Assembly (NCBI RefSeq): GCF_000372725.1
Contig: NW_005198243.1
Span: 316,479-380,478, forward strand
Direction of reading: 5' to 3'
DNA: 64,000 bases
Source of the DNA: Emiliania huxleyi CCMP1516
Taxonomy: Eukaryota > Haptophyta > Isochrysidales > Noelaerhabdaceae
Made by a program: the position numbers and the translations under genes. The notes below the pieces were generated by a model. It had not been told where the DNA came from. It worked only from the letters and a program-made list of their open reading frames with translations, and did no database searches. Shown here piece by piece: positions 23,214-37,000 of the stretch (its first letter is position 1; the number at the start of each line of letters is the position of its first letter).

Positions 23214-24895
23214 ACCGCCGCCGCCGCCGCCGTCGCCGTCGCCGTCCTCGGCCGTGTCAGCCGCCGCGTCGCTTCGTGCGAGCGCCGCCTCGAGCTGCTT
23301 AGCGATCTCCTGCACGCGCAGCTGAAAGTAGATGGGCAGGTTGAAGCGGCGCATCAGGTCTGCGCCGGCCGGGTGGCACCGAAAGTAGTGCCGCTCGGCG
23401 GGCGTCTGCAGCAGCGCCTCGAGCTTGGCCTGTGGCGGCGCGAGACACGCCCGAGCTTGGACCGAGAGAGTGGAGGCTGATCCGAGGGGGGGCCGAGGGT
23501 GGGCCGAGATCGCCCCCCGTGCTGTGGCCTGCAGCGCGACGGTCGCCGTGTGGGCCGCGTGCAGCGCCGCCGGCGTGCCTACTCCAGTCCTTGCTCCGCC
23601 TGGCGAGACGAGCAGCCGGGCCAAGGGAAGGAGCTGGCGCCGCCGTGCCGGCGAGAGAGCCGAAGAGGTGGGGCGTCCCCTTGAGGAAGGCGCACGCCTA
23701 GGGGAGGGGGTGGGGGGAGGGGGTGGGGGGAGGGGGGGGACGTGCGGCGCCGAGGAGCGCGGTGGAAGGAGGGGGTGGGTCGCTTTGGCGAGGAGGGTGC
23801 GCTGGGGAGGGCGGCGAGAGCGAGGCACAGCTGCACGCCTCCGCCCAGACCGAGTCGGCGAGGAGGTGGAGAGGTCGCTGCGGGTCGGCGAGCGCAGCGG
23901 CGCGAAGAGGCCGAAAGGCGCCTCCACGCGCAAAGACGAGCACCTGCGGGTGTGGGGTGAGGGAGGGTGGGAGGAGAAGGAGAGAATGCTGGTGGGCGAG
24001 GGCGAGGGCGAGGGCGAGGGCGAGGGCGAGCAAAGGCCGGCACCTCGGCGCAGATCCGCGGCAACGCGTCCCTCTCGGTCCCTCTCGCCACCGCGCCCTT
24101 CAGCTGCGGGACGAGCCGCGGAGCGACCCACTCCGAGCGGAGCCAGTGCGTCGCCTACGGCCAGGCGCTTCCCAGAAGGCTCACGGAAAGGTCGCCGCCT
24201 CTCTGAGCGCGAGATGGGAGAGCAGCGCCTCAGCAGAGGCATCGGCGTCAGCAAAGCCGAGGACGACCCGTGCCGCGCGCGCCTCGTCGCCCGCCGCGAG
24301 GGCCTGCTGACGGCTAGATGCGTGAAAGGGGCGCCGTTCACACGGGCGAGCCTCGTCGAGCCGCCGCGAGCGCCGCGTGCAGTGAATCAGTCAGCTGGCG
24401 GAGCAGCGTCTTGCGCACGCGCTCCCACCGCTCGAGTCCGGGGCGGACCGCCCTGAGCTTCTGCTCGGCGCCTCGCTCTCGCAGGATGCGCAGCCGTCCC
24501 ATCTCGCGCGCCGCGCGAAGCAGGTCGTCGAGCGCCTCGGCCGCTCCCGCGCCCTCCGGCGCCGGCGGCCGGTCGAGCAGCGACTCGAGGTGGTGCAGCG
24601 TCTGCGCCAGCCTCTGGAGGAGGCGGAGCCGCTCGCGCTGCTCGTTGAGCTTGGCGCGCTCGTCCAGCTTGGCGCCGATCCGCTCGGCGACCGACGAGAG
24701 GGGCGTGGTGAGTGCCGAGCATGTCTCCTCAAAGACGGCGAGCGAGTCGCACAGGCTCTCGATGCTCTCCTCGTGGCGCGCGATGCCGGCGGAGACGCTG
24801 CGGAACTGGTCAACGTCGACGGAGCGGTCAATCTCACTCGCGAGCGACTGGAGCGTGTCCGTTAGGTCGCGCTTGAGCGAGGAGAGGGCGGGCAT
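22138..24895 (-). CDS. COG2: Conserved oligomeric Golgi complex subunit 2, ~10 exons
   Basis: Golgi vesicle-tether subunit. Exons: 24895-24374, 24303-24199, 24154-24044, 23943-23839, 23697-23649, 23578-23529, 23429-22779, 22663-22510, 22454-22375, 22290-22138; phases agree; ~659 aa. Family blocks: an N-terminal coiled region (LKRDLTDTLQSLASEID...LTTPLSSVAERI), HLLADSVWAE, FNLPIYFQLRVQEIA, ALYRLTGRPLPTAASLFMPE, FLQLATSMLDGI and LFLDVEALGAQL. About 20 N-terminal residues usual for COG2 are absent, and a dispersed repeat lies just upstream at 24935, so the 5' end may be truncated or in a missed exon. A Gly-rich insertion sits in exon 7 after ALARSDAAAD. Seven of nine introns start GC; one intron is only 44 bp. 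Confidence 0.85.
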
Positions 24896-24934
24896 GAACA
24901 ATCGGCATAAAACAGCGGCTGCTCCAAGAACAGC

Positions 24935-25022
24935 CCTGCGAACGCGCACCCCCGGGGCTAGGGCTCTCTTGCCCGCAACCCGATCCCGATCATCCGGCCC
25001 GCTGGGTGCGCTCCTTAGCTCC
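24935..25022. repeat. Dispersed repeat, copy 2
   Basis: Matches 1416-1505 in the same orientation with an 8-bp indel near CCCCGGGGCTAGGG. Confidence 0.75.
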
Positions 25023-25116
25023 CCGGCCCTGGATGTGAGGCTAATGACTGCACTCCAAGTGCTCCAAGTGCTCCGCCCGCCACTACGGTCTACGCACTAG
25101 GCACGGGACTGGCGCG

Positions 25117-25178
25117 CACTGGCACTAACACAGGTACACCACGGGAGCCGCCTAAGCGACTCCCGCGAGGACGGCGAG
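25117..25178. repeat. Dispersed repeat shared with 16967-17030
   Basis: Shared words CGGGAGCCGCCTA, AAGCGACTCC and GAGGACGGCGAG in the same order. Confidence 0.7.
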
Positions 25179-25418
25179 GCACTTAGCTCCGTGCACTCGA
25201 CCGCCCTCGCCGCAGGCAAGCTCATTCACAATCTGCTCTGCGATGGCCGTGTGAAGAACGACTGAGATGCGCTGCTTCTGCAGCCCCAGCCAGCTCTTGG
25301 TGGTCCAAGTCACCTCATCGAGGTACTGGGCCCGCGTCAGCTTGTTCTGCAGCGCGTTCGCCGCCTTCCAGAGGATCGCGCCGACCCCCTTCCCGAACCC
25401 ACCGAACGACTCGAACAA
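25152..25418 (-). pseudogene. Remnant of dispersed nuclease-like protein family (copy B)
   Basis: The reading frame contains LFESFGGFGKGVGAILWKAA, ALQNKLTRAQYLDEVTWTTK and SWLGLQKQRISVVLHTAIAE. This aligns block by block with the C-terminus of the 59.8-60.7 kb remnant (FERFGG, KDKVRNKLSKRQHEDEASWS, SWLSLQAQRMSVALQ). Only the C-terminal ~85 residues are present. Confidence 0.7.
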
Positions 25419-25764
25419 GGAACAACAGCAGCTGCACGTCGACGTCCTGGACGTCCTTGTCCTCCCTGGCGTAGCGATACTCGCCGCCATAGGACGGTAT
25501 GCGGCGATCGCCGCCCACCACCCTGCCCCCCCTAGTATGCCATCGACCCGTCCCCTGCCCCCTCTCTCGCCCTTCGTCCCCTGCCCCCTCTCTCGCCCTT
25601 GCTCTTCTTCTCCCCCCCCCTCCATGCCCTCGCCCCCGTACCCCTCACACTCCCCTCCCCCCCCCCCCTTCTCCCTCCCCCTCGCATCCCTCTTCCATCT
25701 CGCAGTAGGGCCCATGCCCAGAACAAGAATTCGAGGACCACAAGCCCCTCTGTCGTGTGTTGCT

Positions 25765-25866
25765 CGTGCGTGTCGTCATCATCTGTCCCGCGTCCACACC
25801 CATACCGCGCTGGTGTCCAGTCCGAGCCTGACTGTTCTTCACCTTTCTACCTACCTACCTACCTCG
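25765..25866 (+). mobile_element.  Confidence 0.
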
Positions 25867-26564
25867 GTGGAGACTTGTTTCTTGCTCCTTTAGGTGCTTT
25901 TAATACGTTCTGATTCTTGTGCTGATACTTGCGTGTCCGAGACTGCTTGCGTTAGGCCTCTGGGTTTTCTTTGTGTCGGCGTCCTGTCTCGTTCCCCTTT
26001 GGGTTGGACCTCTAGTTGTTCCCCTACAGCAGTGGTGGTCCGCTCACTGCGGTTTCTCTTGCTGCCGGCTGTCCGCCGACAGGTGGAGCCCACACAGTCG
26101 GCGACAGTCCGTCGCCGCGCGCGGACCGCGCAGGACCCGGACCGGGCACGTCCGTGGAACCGGAGTTACTTACGGCACGCAGGAAATATGCTCGGCGAGG
26201 CGCGGGAAACGTCGGCGGGGACCTCGATGGTGGATGCCTCAGCCCCTCCTGAGCTGGCGGCGGCAGGCGTGTCGGGTGGCGCACCATGCGGCGTAGGCGG
26301 CGGAGCAGACTGGGCGGGGGCGTCACGGCGAGCACCGGCGGTCGAGGGACGAACATTGCGCTGATCGCGGCCCTAGGTGGTGGCTGGCATATAGAGTGCA
26401 CGGTTTGACCATGGCAGCGCACAAGTTGGCGGTCGACGCTGTCGTGTCGATGGTGGTGTCGGCCTCGGCGCGATCGATGCAATAGTCGAGGCCGTGCTGG
26501 CCGGAGGATAAGCCATACTCGATAGCGGTCCCGCCATAGCTCCCGCAAAGGAGCAGGAGGCTAG

Positions 26565-28004
<1,440 letters not shown>

Positions 28005-31000
28005 TAGGCTGACCTGCGTTGCGAGTGGTAGCGTGCATACGTGTGTGACCAGACGTGGGGACCTTGCTCGGTCGGTGTCGGGTGCGCGCCGCGGCCGCCG
28101 GCCCGGCGCGGGCGGGGTCCTGGCGGGTGCGGCTGCGGGGACGTCGCTCGTCGGACGAGCGGCAGTGCGCAGTGGGCGACGTGTATCTTTGTTTATACTA
28201 TCAAAAAAACAGAACGCGCTTCGGAAATGCTTGCGCTTGCTTGCCGAAGGGGCCCGTCTTGCGCACGCGCGCGTTTGCAGCCGCGTCGCACGCCAGGTCA
28301 GCTCGCGATCAGCGCGCGCCGAGCCCCCCTTCCCCCTGCAGGGCGCGGCCCGGCCGGCCGCCTAGCGGCCGATGCCGACGCTCCAGACGCGGATGTGCCC
28401 GTCGGTGTAGCCGGAGAAGAGGGTGGCGCCGTCGGCCGACCAGCAGAGCGAGACGCAGTGGTGCGGCGTCGCCTTCTTGCCCACGGGGGGGAAGTCGGGC
28501 TCGAGCTCGTCGACGATGGACTTGGACTCGAGGTCCCAGATCTTGATGCACGTCGTCGTCGCCGCGCACAGCCAGTACCGGTTCGGCGAGAAGACCATCG
28601 AGTAGATGACGTCCCCCGCGACGAGCGAGTAGAGGTGCTTGCCCTCGTTCAGGTCCCAGAGCATGGCGGTGCCGTCCTTGCCGCCCGAGGCGCAGAGGGA
28701 GCCGTCGGGAGAGACGGTGACCGTGTTGAGGTACCCCGAGTGCCCCACCAGGTTGGTGCGCAGCTTGCAGTTGGTGAGGTTCCACACCTTGACCAGCTTG
28801 TCCCAGCCGCAAGACACGATCAGCGGGTTGGCGGCCGACGGCGAGAAGCGGACGCACGAGACCCACTCGGTGTGGCAGTCCTCGGTGATGGTGTACTTGC
28901 ACTCGCCGAGCGTGTTCCACAGCTTGATCGTCTTGTCGCGCGAGCCCGACACGATCTGCCGGTTGTCCGCCGAGAAGGCGACCGAGAGGACGTCCTTCTC
29001 GTGCGAGACAAACCGGCGGGTCGTGGAGCCCGTGTTGAGGTCCCAGAGGCGGAGGGTGCCGTCCCACGAGCCGGAGAGCGCGAACTGGCCGTCCGACGAG
29101 ATGGTGACGTCCTGCACGTAGTGGCTGTGGCCGCAGAGCGACTTGGCCGGCACGCCCTCGCCGCCGGCGAGGTTCCAGACGATGACCGTCTTGTCGCGCG
29201 AGCCCGAGAGGAGGACGTCCGACTGCTCGATGGTCGTCGCGATGCACGTGACCCAGTCGGAGTGGCCCTTGAGCGTGGAGCGGAGGTTGAGCGTCTCGGC
29301 CATTGCTGCGGCGGGGGGCGAGGGAGCTGGGAGAGAGCCCCGCCGCGCAAGGGACGCGCCCGCCGCTGGCAGGGGCGAGGGGGCGGGACGCGGGGCGGGG
29401 TGGTGGTAGCAGGGGCACGCGCAGCGGCGCGGGACCGTGGACCGCGCTGCGGCACGCGGATGCCGGCAGGAGGAGGCGGAGGGGAGGCGGGAGCAAGACC
29501 TGCCTGATATGGACACGGGTGAGCAGAAAAAAAATATTTTTATTGATTTATTTTTTTGTTTCGTTGCGCTTCCGTCCTGAGGCGAACCGCGGAAAGAAGA
29601 AAGAAAATCGCTCGTCTCCCTTTTTACGACACGCCGCGCGTTTTGACTATCAGCATTTGGCGCGAGCCACGAGAGCCACTGACGTCCACGGGGGAACGCT
29701 CTCACGATGACGCTCCGCGCCCACCTCCTCGAGGGTCGCGAGGCACAACCGGATCCTCCGCCGCAGCGCCCACGCCCGCCCGAGGTCATCGTCATGGGCT
29801 TCGAGGAGGCGGACGGGGACGACCAGCGCGGCTGCTGCACTCTCCCGCTCAAGAGCCGGGGCCGGTCGGTCAGCTGGTGCCCGAGCGCAATCAGTCCGCG
29901 GGGAGCGGGGCGCGCCATACTGAGGCGGTGCTCCGGGTGCAGAGCTTGCCCGAATCCGCGCGTGTCAGTCACCATCGGGTGCAGAGCTTGCGCGATGCTC
30001 CTCTGCGCCGCGCAGAGGGTGCTCCCGCCTGAACCCTGATGTATTGGTTTTTACTGGTGGCACTTGTGGCATGGACGCATGTATGTGGGCACAATGGCAA
30101 TCGAACATGACATGGACATGTGGCATGATGTGCCGGCGATGATCTCATCACGAACATCTCATGCATGCCGACACAAGACTCAGACATGGTCATGGACACA
30201 TGGTAGGTACATACGTGGACTCTGAAACATTGGTCACTGCAGCACACGGCTCAGTCCTCAGAGCCCTCACACAATAGACTCTTCCACATGAGCCGTCCTC
30301 CCTGTCTCCTCCACCATGGCGACTCGAGACTCGCGCCCCTCGCCGTGCACCTGACTGAAGATGAGACGCCTCGCCCAACCGTTGAACTCGGCGAAGCTCC
30401 CAAAGCTCTCCTCGATGACAGACAGCAGCGCCTGCCTGTCCTCTACCCTCGCGCAGCGGGCCTTCTCCGCGTCAAACGAAGCAAACGACGCGGTGACGTC
30501 GGAGAGGGTCGCGCGAGTCGACTCGTCGGGGGGTCTGTCGGTCGCGGCGCGATCTGGCTGCCGCGCGGACGGCTCGGCGAAAGGCAGCACGGTGATGCGC
30601 TCGAGTGGCGCGCCCATCTTGAGAAAGGCGAAGAGCTCCATGACGCACCAGAGCCGGCTGCTGTACGTCGGCCCCGCGAGGACGAGCAGCCGGTCGCAGC
30701 CCGCCAGGAAGATGGGCAGGCACGCGAGCGCCTCCTGCACGTTTCGCTGGTCGATGCAGAGCTTGTCGAGCCAGACGGTGGGCGGCCGGCCGTGCTCCTC
30801 CTCGAAGGCCTCGGCCCACGCGCTCAGTGCGGCCCACTTTGGCCCGGGCGGGTCGCTCCACGAGTGAGAGATGAAGGCGTCGCACTGGCCCATGGCTCGC
30901 GGCTCGCTGCGCCACTGGCCGCCGTGCGGTTTAGCCGCCTCGCAAACACCGCCGCCGTCGCTGCCGCCCTGAGGGGAGAGGAGACTGCCCCGGCGGGCAG

Positions 31001-34000
31001 AGGACCGTCGCTTGCTCGACGCGCGCGCGTCGCCCTCGGCGACAAAGTCGTCCTTCGCCAGCTGGTCGAAGCTGACGGTGCGGAAGTGTGACTCGGCCCA
31101 CTGCAGCAGCGTGTCCACCGAGCCAGCCACCGAGCCGCCCCGCCCCGCGACGAGTCCGGCCAGCACCGCCGCCTCCCGCTCCTCGGCGGTGGAGCCGGTC
31201 TTGCAGAGGGCAGAGAGGGCGGCGGCTCGCACTTGCGGCTCGAGAAAGCAGGGGTACGAGAGGAGGGAGAGGCCGCCGAGCAGGACGGGCATGAGGTGCT
31301 CGTCAGAAGCCGGGTCCTCTCCCGCCGCCCGAAGCGGGAGGTAGGCGAGAGTGGCACAGCCGGCGAGGCCGCCCGCGTACCGCGCCACGTCACAGTGCAG
31401 CAATAGCGCGCGGCGCGGGGAGTAGCTTCCCTGCCTCCGACGCCACCACACCGCGTCGACGAGGACGCTGCAGAAGGCCAAGCAGACGGCCGAATCGATC
31501 GCCGCGATCGCGAAGCAGATCTCAGAAAGACCCTCGTCCATGAGGTGTGTGCGCCAGCCGGCGAAGGCCATCAACAGGCTCGCGAAGGCCACAAGGAGGG
31601 TGTTTGCTGCCACCATCCCCAGTACCATTCTGGAGTCCGATGGGCGGATGGAGAGGATGGCCAAGCAGACCGCCGGCGGGCAGAGCGCCATCGGGAGCAC
31701 TGGGCTGCCGAGGGCCTGGATCGGCCATATGCGGTAGACCAGGGAGAGGATGAGCGGTGTAAAGGCCCAAAAGAAGGATGAGATGCCGAGCACCTGCAGC
31801 AGCATCTGCACGCGCACCCGGATACGTCGCCGTGCCGCGCCGGCTCGCGAGAGCTCCTGCCTGGCGAGTGCCACATGGCGGGCGGCCCCGCCTTCGCCCC
31901 CTCGAGGTTGCGCTCGCAGCTGCTGCTCGCGGTGGCGCCCAATCCCGCCCTGCCTGGTGTCCTCTTTGGCTGCCGCGTAGCTGTCGCGCATGCGGAGAGC
32001 GCCCCAGCCACACAGCAGGGCGAGAGTGAGCACCGAGCAGCCGAGCAGATAGATACACCCACCAAAAAGGCCTCGCCCCCGGGTCGAGGCGCCGCGGCCC
32101 GAGAGGTGCATCCAAGCTTCTGCGGCGAAGCTCTCGCTCAGCACAGCTCCCTTCTGGCACAGGCAAGGGAGCCGCCTTTCGCAACCGACGTCGCTCCACC
32201 CGCCGCCAGTGGCGGCGACGCAATCCTGCATTTCGAGGAGATCGTCGGGCTCGCTCGGCAGCCAGTTTTCATACGAGGCGTTGCAGTCGAGCGTCGCCGG
32301 CCTCCATCCGACGGAGGCGCCTCGGTCGTTTGGCCACTGATGATGGCCCAAGAAAATCGTCAGACCGGCTGTGCGATCAGCGACGAACGTTGAGGCCTCC
32401 GCTGAGTCCACGCAGGCCGGCGCGACCGGCACTCCCTCCTCCTGCGAGAGGTCGGCGCACGCTGTGAGGCAGCCGAGGTGCGAATGGCGCGAGCTCGTGA
32501 CGTAGTAGGACCGGTTTCCAGGGGCCCAGTCGAGCCACACGCCTGTCGGACGCCCGGGTCGCGAGGCAAGCACGCGTGCGAGCGAGACGAGGGAGATGGT
32601 GGCGCTGACAGCGCAGAGAACGATGAGGAGGGAGGGTGCCATGTGACAGGAGCAGCGAAGGACGCAGCGAGTGCAGCAGGCTGCAGCGAGCGCAGCAGGC
32701 TGCAGAGTGCAGCAGACTGCAGCTAGGTGCGCGCGTGTCGTTCGCCGAGCTCCTTCCGGGTCTCGCCGGCAAACCCCGCTGGGGGGGGGGGGGGGGGGGG
32801 GGGGGCTAAGTGACCCGTTTTTACCCACCCACGCCCGTGCGCGCGTATCTTAGCAGCAGGTACGCGGCCACACGCGCTGGCGCGCACGGCAACCGGGACT
32901 TACACGCGCGACACGAGGGACTGTGTATCCTCGCCTGCCTCGGGGGAGAATAGCCGCCCCCTCACCCGCTGCCGCGCATCGAGCTCGGCGGGGCTGATAC
33001 GTGTCATTCTGTGCCGGCGCGTATCTTATCCAAGATACGCGGCCACACGTGCAGACGCGTATAGCGGTACTCGCGCCCACACGTGCAGCCGCCTATCTTC
33101 GGAACGAAATCTAACCGGAGAAGCACAAAAAGAAATCGCGCGCCATCTCCGCTTGCCCCGCTTGCCCCGCCCTTCAAGACGAGATGCCCTCCCCGCCCTC
33201 CCGCGCCTCCGCCGCGCTCCGCACGCCACCGCCGTCTGCTGACAGCGCGCCGGGTGGTGAAGTCCCAAAGAACGTCCTGAAGGCGGCTGCGGACGGCCGC
33301 GTGGGACCGGTGCGATCGTGGCTGAATGAAGGCGGGAAGGCGGACACTCTCGCTGAGTTACCCTCTGAGGCCGGCAAGATGGCTCCATGCACCCTGCTGA
33401 TGCTCGCCGCACAGCACGGGCACGCGCAGATTGTCGAGCTCCTCCTGAAGCGTGGCGCGCACGTCAACCTGCAGAGCAGTCGCGGCTCCACTGCGCTGAA
33501 CACTGCTGCCTACTGCGGCCGCGAGCGGATGGTGGAGATGCTGCTGCAGCACGGAGCAGAGATCGGGATGGCGCTGGCAGTTTCAGCCCAGGGCGGACAA
33601 GAGCGGGTGGTCGACCTGCTGCTGCGGCGTGGCGCGGAGATCGACCTGCTGCTGCGGCGTGGCGCGGAGATCGACCTGCAAAACAAGAACGGTGACACCG
33701 CGCTGATCTTCGCCGCAGCGCACAACCGCCCCGCCGCCCTCCTCCGCTTGCTGCGGGCGGGCGCAGACATGACGTGGCGCGATGCGGAGGGCAAGACGGC
33801 GCTGCAGTGGGCCAAGGAGAGGGGCCACACTGAGTGTGTGAAGGCCTTCAGGACGCATCTCGGGGAGGTGGCGGCGAGCCGGCGCAAAGCACCGTCGGCA
33901 GGCGGCGCAGGCGCGGCGGTGGGTGCGAGTGCCGTGGCCTCTGCTTCGAGCGGCGAAGGAGGCGCGGGGGCCGAGCCGAGCGGCGGGGCACTGCCAAAGG

Positions 34001-37000
34001 AGGTCGTGCAAGCGGCTGAGCGAGGCGACGAGGAGGCGGTTGTGATGGCGTGGCTCGACGGCGGCGGGCGGGTGAACGCGACGTTCGTGTACGTCTTTTC
34101 GAGCGGCCCCGTGAGCGGCATGACGCTGCTGATGCTCGCAATGATGAGGGGCCACGAGGGGCTGGCCGAGGCGCTGCTCCAACGCGGCGCGGATGTCTCT
34201 TTGCAGACCAGAGAGGGCGACACCGCGCTGCTACTCGCCGCCGCGTACGGCCGCGAGAAGCTGGTCGAGTTGGCGTTGCGGCACGGCGCGGAGATCAACG
34301 AGCAAGCTACTCTCGGCAGTACCGCGCTGATGGCCGCCGCCGGCAATGGCCACGACAAAGTGATCGACGCGCTAACCCGGCACGGCGCGGCGATCGACCA
34401 GCAGTCCAACACCGGCGACACCGCACTGATTCGGGCCGCTTTCTACGGCCACCCCGCCGCCCTCCTCTGCTTGCTGCGGGCGGGCGCAGATGTGACGCTG
34501 TGCAACACGGATGGCTGGACCGCGCTGCTGTGGGCCAAGGAGAAGGGCCACGCCAAGTGCGTGCGCGCCCTCGCGGAGCATGCGGCGGCCGAGAAGGCGG
34601 CGGAGAAGGCGGCGGCGGAGGCGGCGTGGGCCGCGGGAGCGGCGGAGAGGGCGGCGCAGAGGGCGGCGGAGGAGAAGGAGGCGGCGCGGCACGCGGAGGA
34701 GCTGCTGGCGGAGGTCGAGGCGGAGAAGCGCGCCAGGGGCAAGAAGGGCAAGAAGAAGAAGAAGAAGGGCGGCGGGGCGGGCGGGGCTGCGGGGCCGTCG
34801 CAGGAGCCCGAGGAGGGTGCCGAGGCGCCGTCGGAGGCAGGCGCAGCCGAGGCCGCGAAGAAGGCCGAGGAGGCGAGGCTTCTCCTGCTTCTCGAGACGC
34901 TCACCGAGGAGAGGATGCGGCTCGGCATCACGGCGGAGAGCCAGGCGGCGGCGTCGGCAGAGGTGGCCGAGGCGGCGCGCTTGGGCGCTGCGGCGGACGA
35001 AGCGGAGGAGGAGGCGGAGGCGGAGCAGGAGGCCGAGGCGGCGGCCGAGGCGGCGGAGGCGGAGGCCGAGGCTGCGCAGGCGGAGTCCAGGGCGGCGCAG
35101 GCGGAGGCCACGGCGGCGATGGAGGAGGCCACGGCGGCGATGGAGGAGGCCAAGGCGGCGCTGGAGGAGGCCAAGGTGAAGCTGAGTGGAGCCGATTCGG
35201 CCGTTGAGGGGGACGAGACGGCGCTCGAGGAGGCGAGAGCCGCCACAAAGATGAGGCGTGCTGCTGCAGTCGCTGCGAGGGCCAGGGCAACCACCGCCAG
35301 GATGGCATCGCAGGCGGCCCAGCGCTCATAGCGCGAGTTGCTCAGAAGAAGCGCGTGGCCACCATCCTGCGGACTGTCTAGCTGGGTGGAGCTTGGGAGC
35401 TTTCGTCGATGACGCGCTCGCCGGAGGTCATCATGGTTGCACTGAGATGTCATGTTTGGGTGTTGTCGTTGTTCGCTTGAGCCGGGGAGGTCTGAGCGGG
35501 GGCGGGGGCTGGGGGCGGGGAGGGAAACCGGGGGGGTGCTCGAATAGCTTGTGCCCCGTCGGGGAGAGTGCGCCGGCCCCGCCGCCCCGCGCGGGGCAGG
35601 GAACGTGGGGGACACCTGCGGACAGCGACAGGGGAGCGGGTGTGTGACGGTCCGCACACCCCAAGCGCCAAGTGTGAGCTTTCGTGACATAGTTGTAGAT
35701 TACATAATACAATAAGAGACCACAGATAACTCTCACAGCTCTCCTCAGACTCTCGCGCGCGTGTGCACTACATGGTGGCATCCTGGGCCTCGAGGGCCGC
35801 CAGAGACGACATGAGAATAATCGCAACAGAGAACGCTGGACTCGTCAGGGTCTCAGCATAGTACTAGTACGGGGCTGAGTGCTTGCTTGCCCAGGCATGT
35901 GAACGGCGAGGCCCCGTCGAGCCGGCGCGCAGCGCGCTCAGGCGGCCGCGGCGGAGCGCAGGCGCTTCCCCTCCTCGGCCCAGTCGTCTTGCGACGGCGT
36001 GGCGAGCTCGTAGCGGGGCATGCCGGCGACGGGCCAGATCTTCGGCACGCGGGTGGTGGCGCCGTCGAGCCACGGCGCGGCGGCGGAGCGCTTGGCCTCG
36101 AAGTCGCGGATGGTGTCCATCTTTTGGAGCGTGAGGCCGATGTGGTCGAGCCCGTTGAGCAGGCAGTCCTTGCGGAACGGGTCCACCTGGGGGTGCGGCG
36201 GCCCGGGGGTCGGTGACTCGGCTGGTCGCACGTCGCAAGGATGGGGCGGTGAGCGCTGCTGGTTGATCGTAGTCGGCAGGGTGCGTGCTGGCCCCGTGGC
36301 GTGTACCCCCTGCACCCGCCCGCCCGCGCCCACCCCGGCCACCCCGCGTGGAGTGTGCCCTGCACTGCACCCCCCCCCCTCCTCCTCCCCCGATGCGGTG
36401 CTACTTCACCTCAAAGTCGATGGCGGACCCGTCGTGGCGCACCACCTTCTGCGCCTGCAGGTCCACCTCCAGAGGGAGGCCGGCCTCGGCGTCCGCCATC
36501 AGGTCGGCGACCTGCTCACAGGTGGAAGGCGCGTGACAGAGACGCGGCTCCCACCTCGGCGTCGGCGTCTCTCCGGCCGTCGGGTGCTGCGTGGCCTGCG
36601 GCGGCGGCAGGACGATGGGCAGCATCCCGTTCTTGAAGCAGTTGTTGTAAAAGATGTCGGCGAAGGAGGGGGCGATGAGGCAGCGGATCCCCATCCCCGA
36701 GATCGACCACGGCGCGTGCTCGCGCGACGAGCCGCACCCGAAGTTCGGCCCAGCCACGAGGATACACGCGTCCTGGTACTGCGGCTGGTTGAGGACAAAG
36801 TCCTCGTTCGGCCGCGCGATCTCCGGGCCCATCGTGGCAACCTCGACCGGGTTGTGGTACCTGCCGGGGGAGCGGGGGGGGAGGGGCCTCCGGTCTCTGA
36901 CGGCACATGTGCATGTGCATGTGGCGAGTCACACACACACACACACCCGCCTCTGCCGCCCCCCCCCCCCCCCCCGGGGGGTTCCCCGACCACACACCGC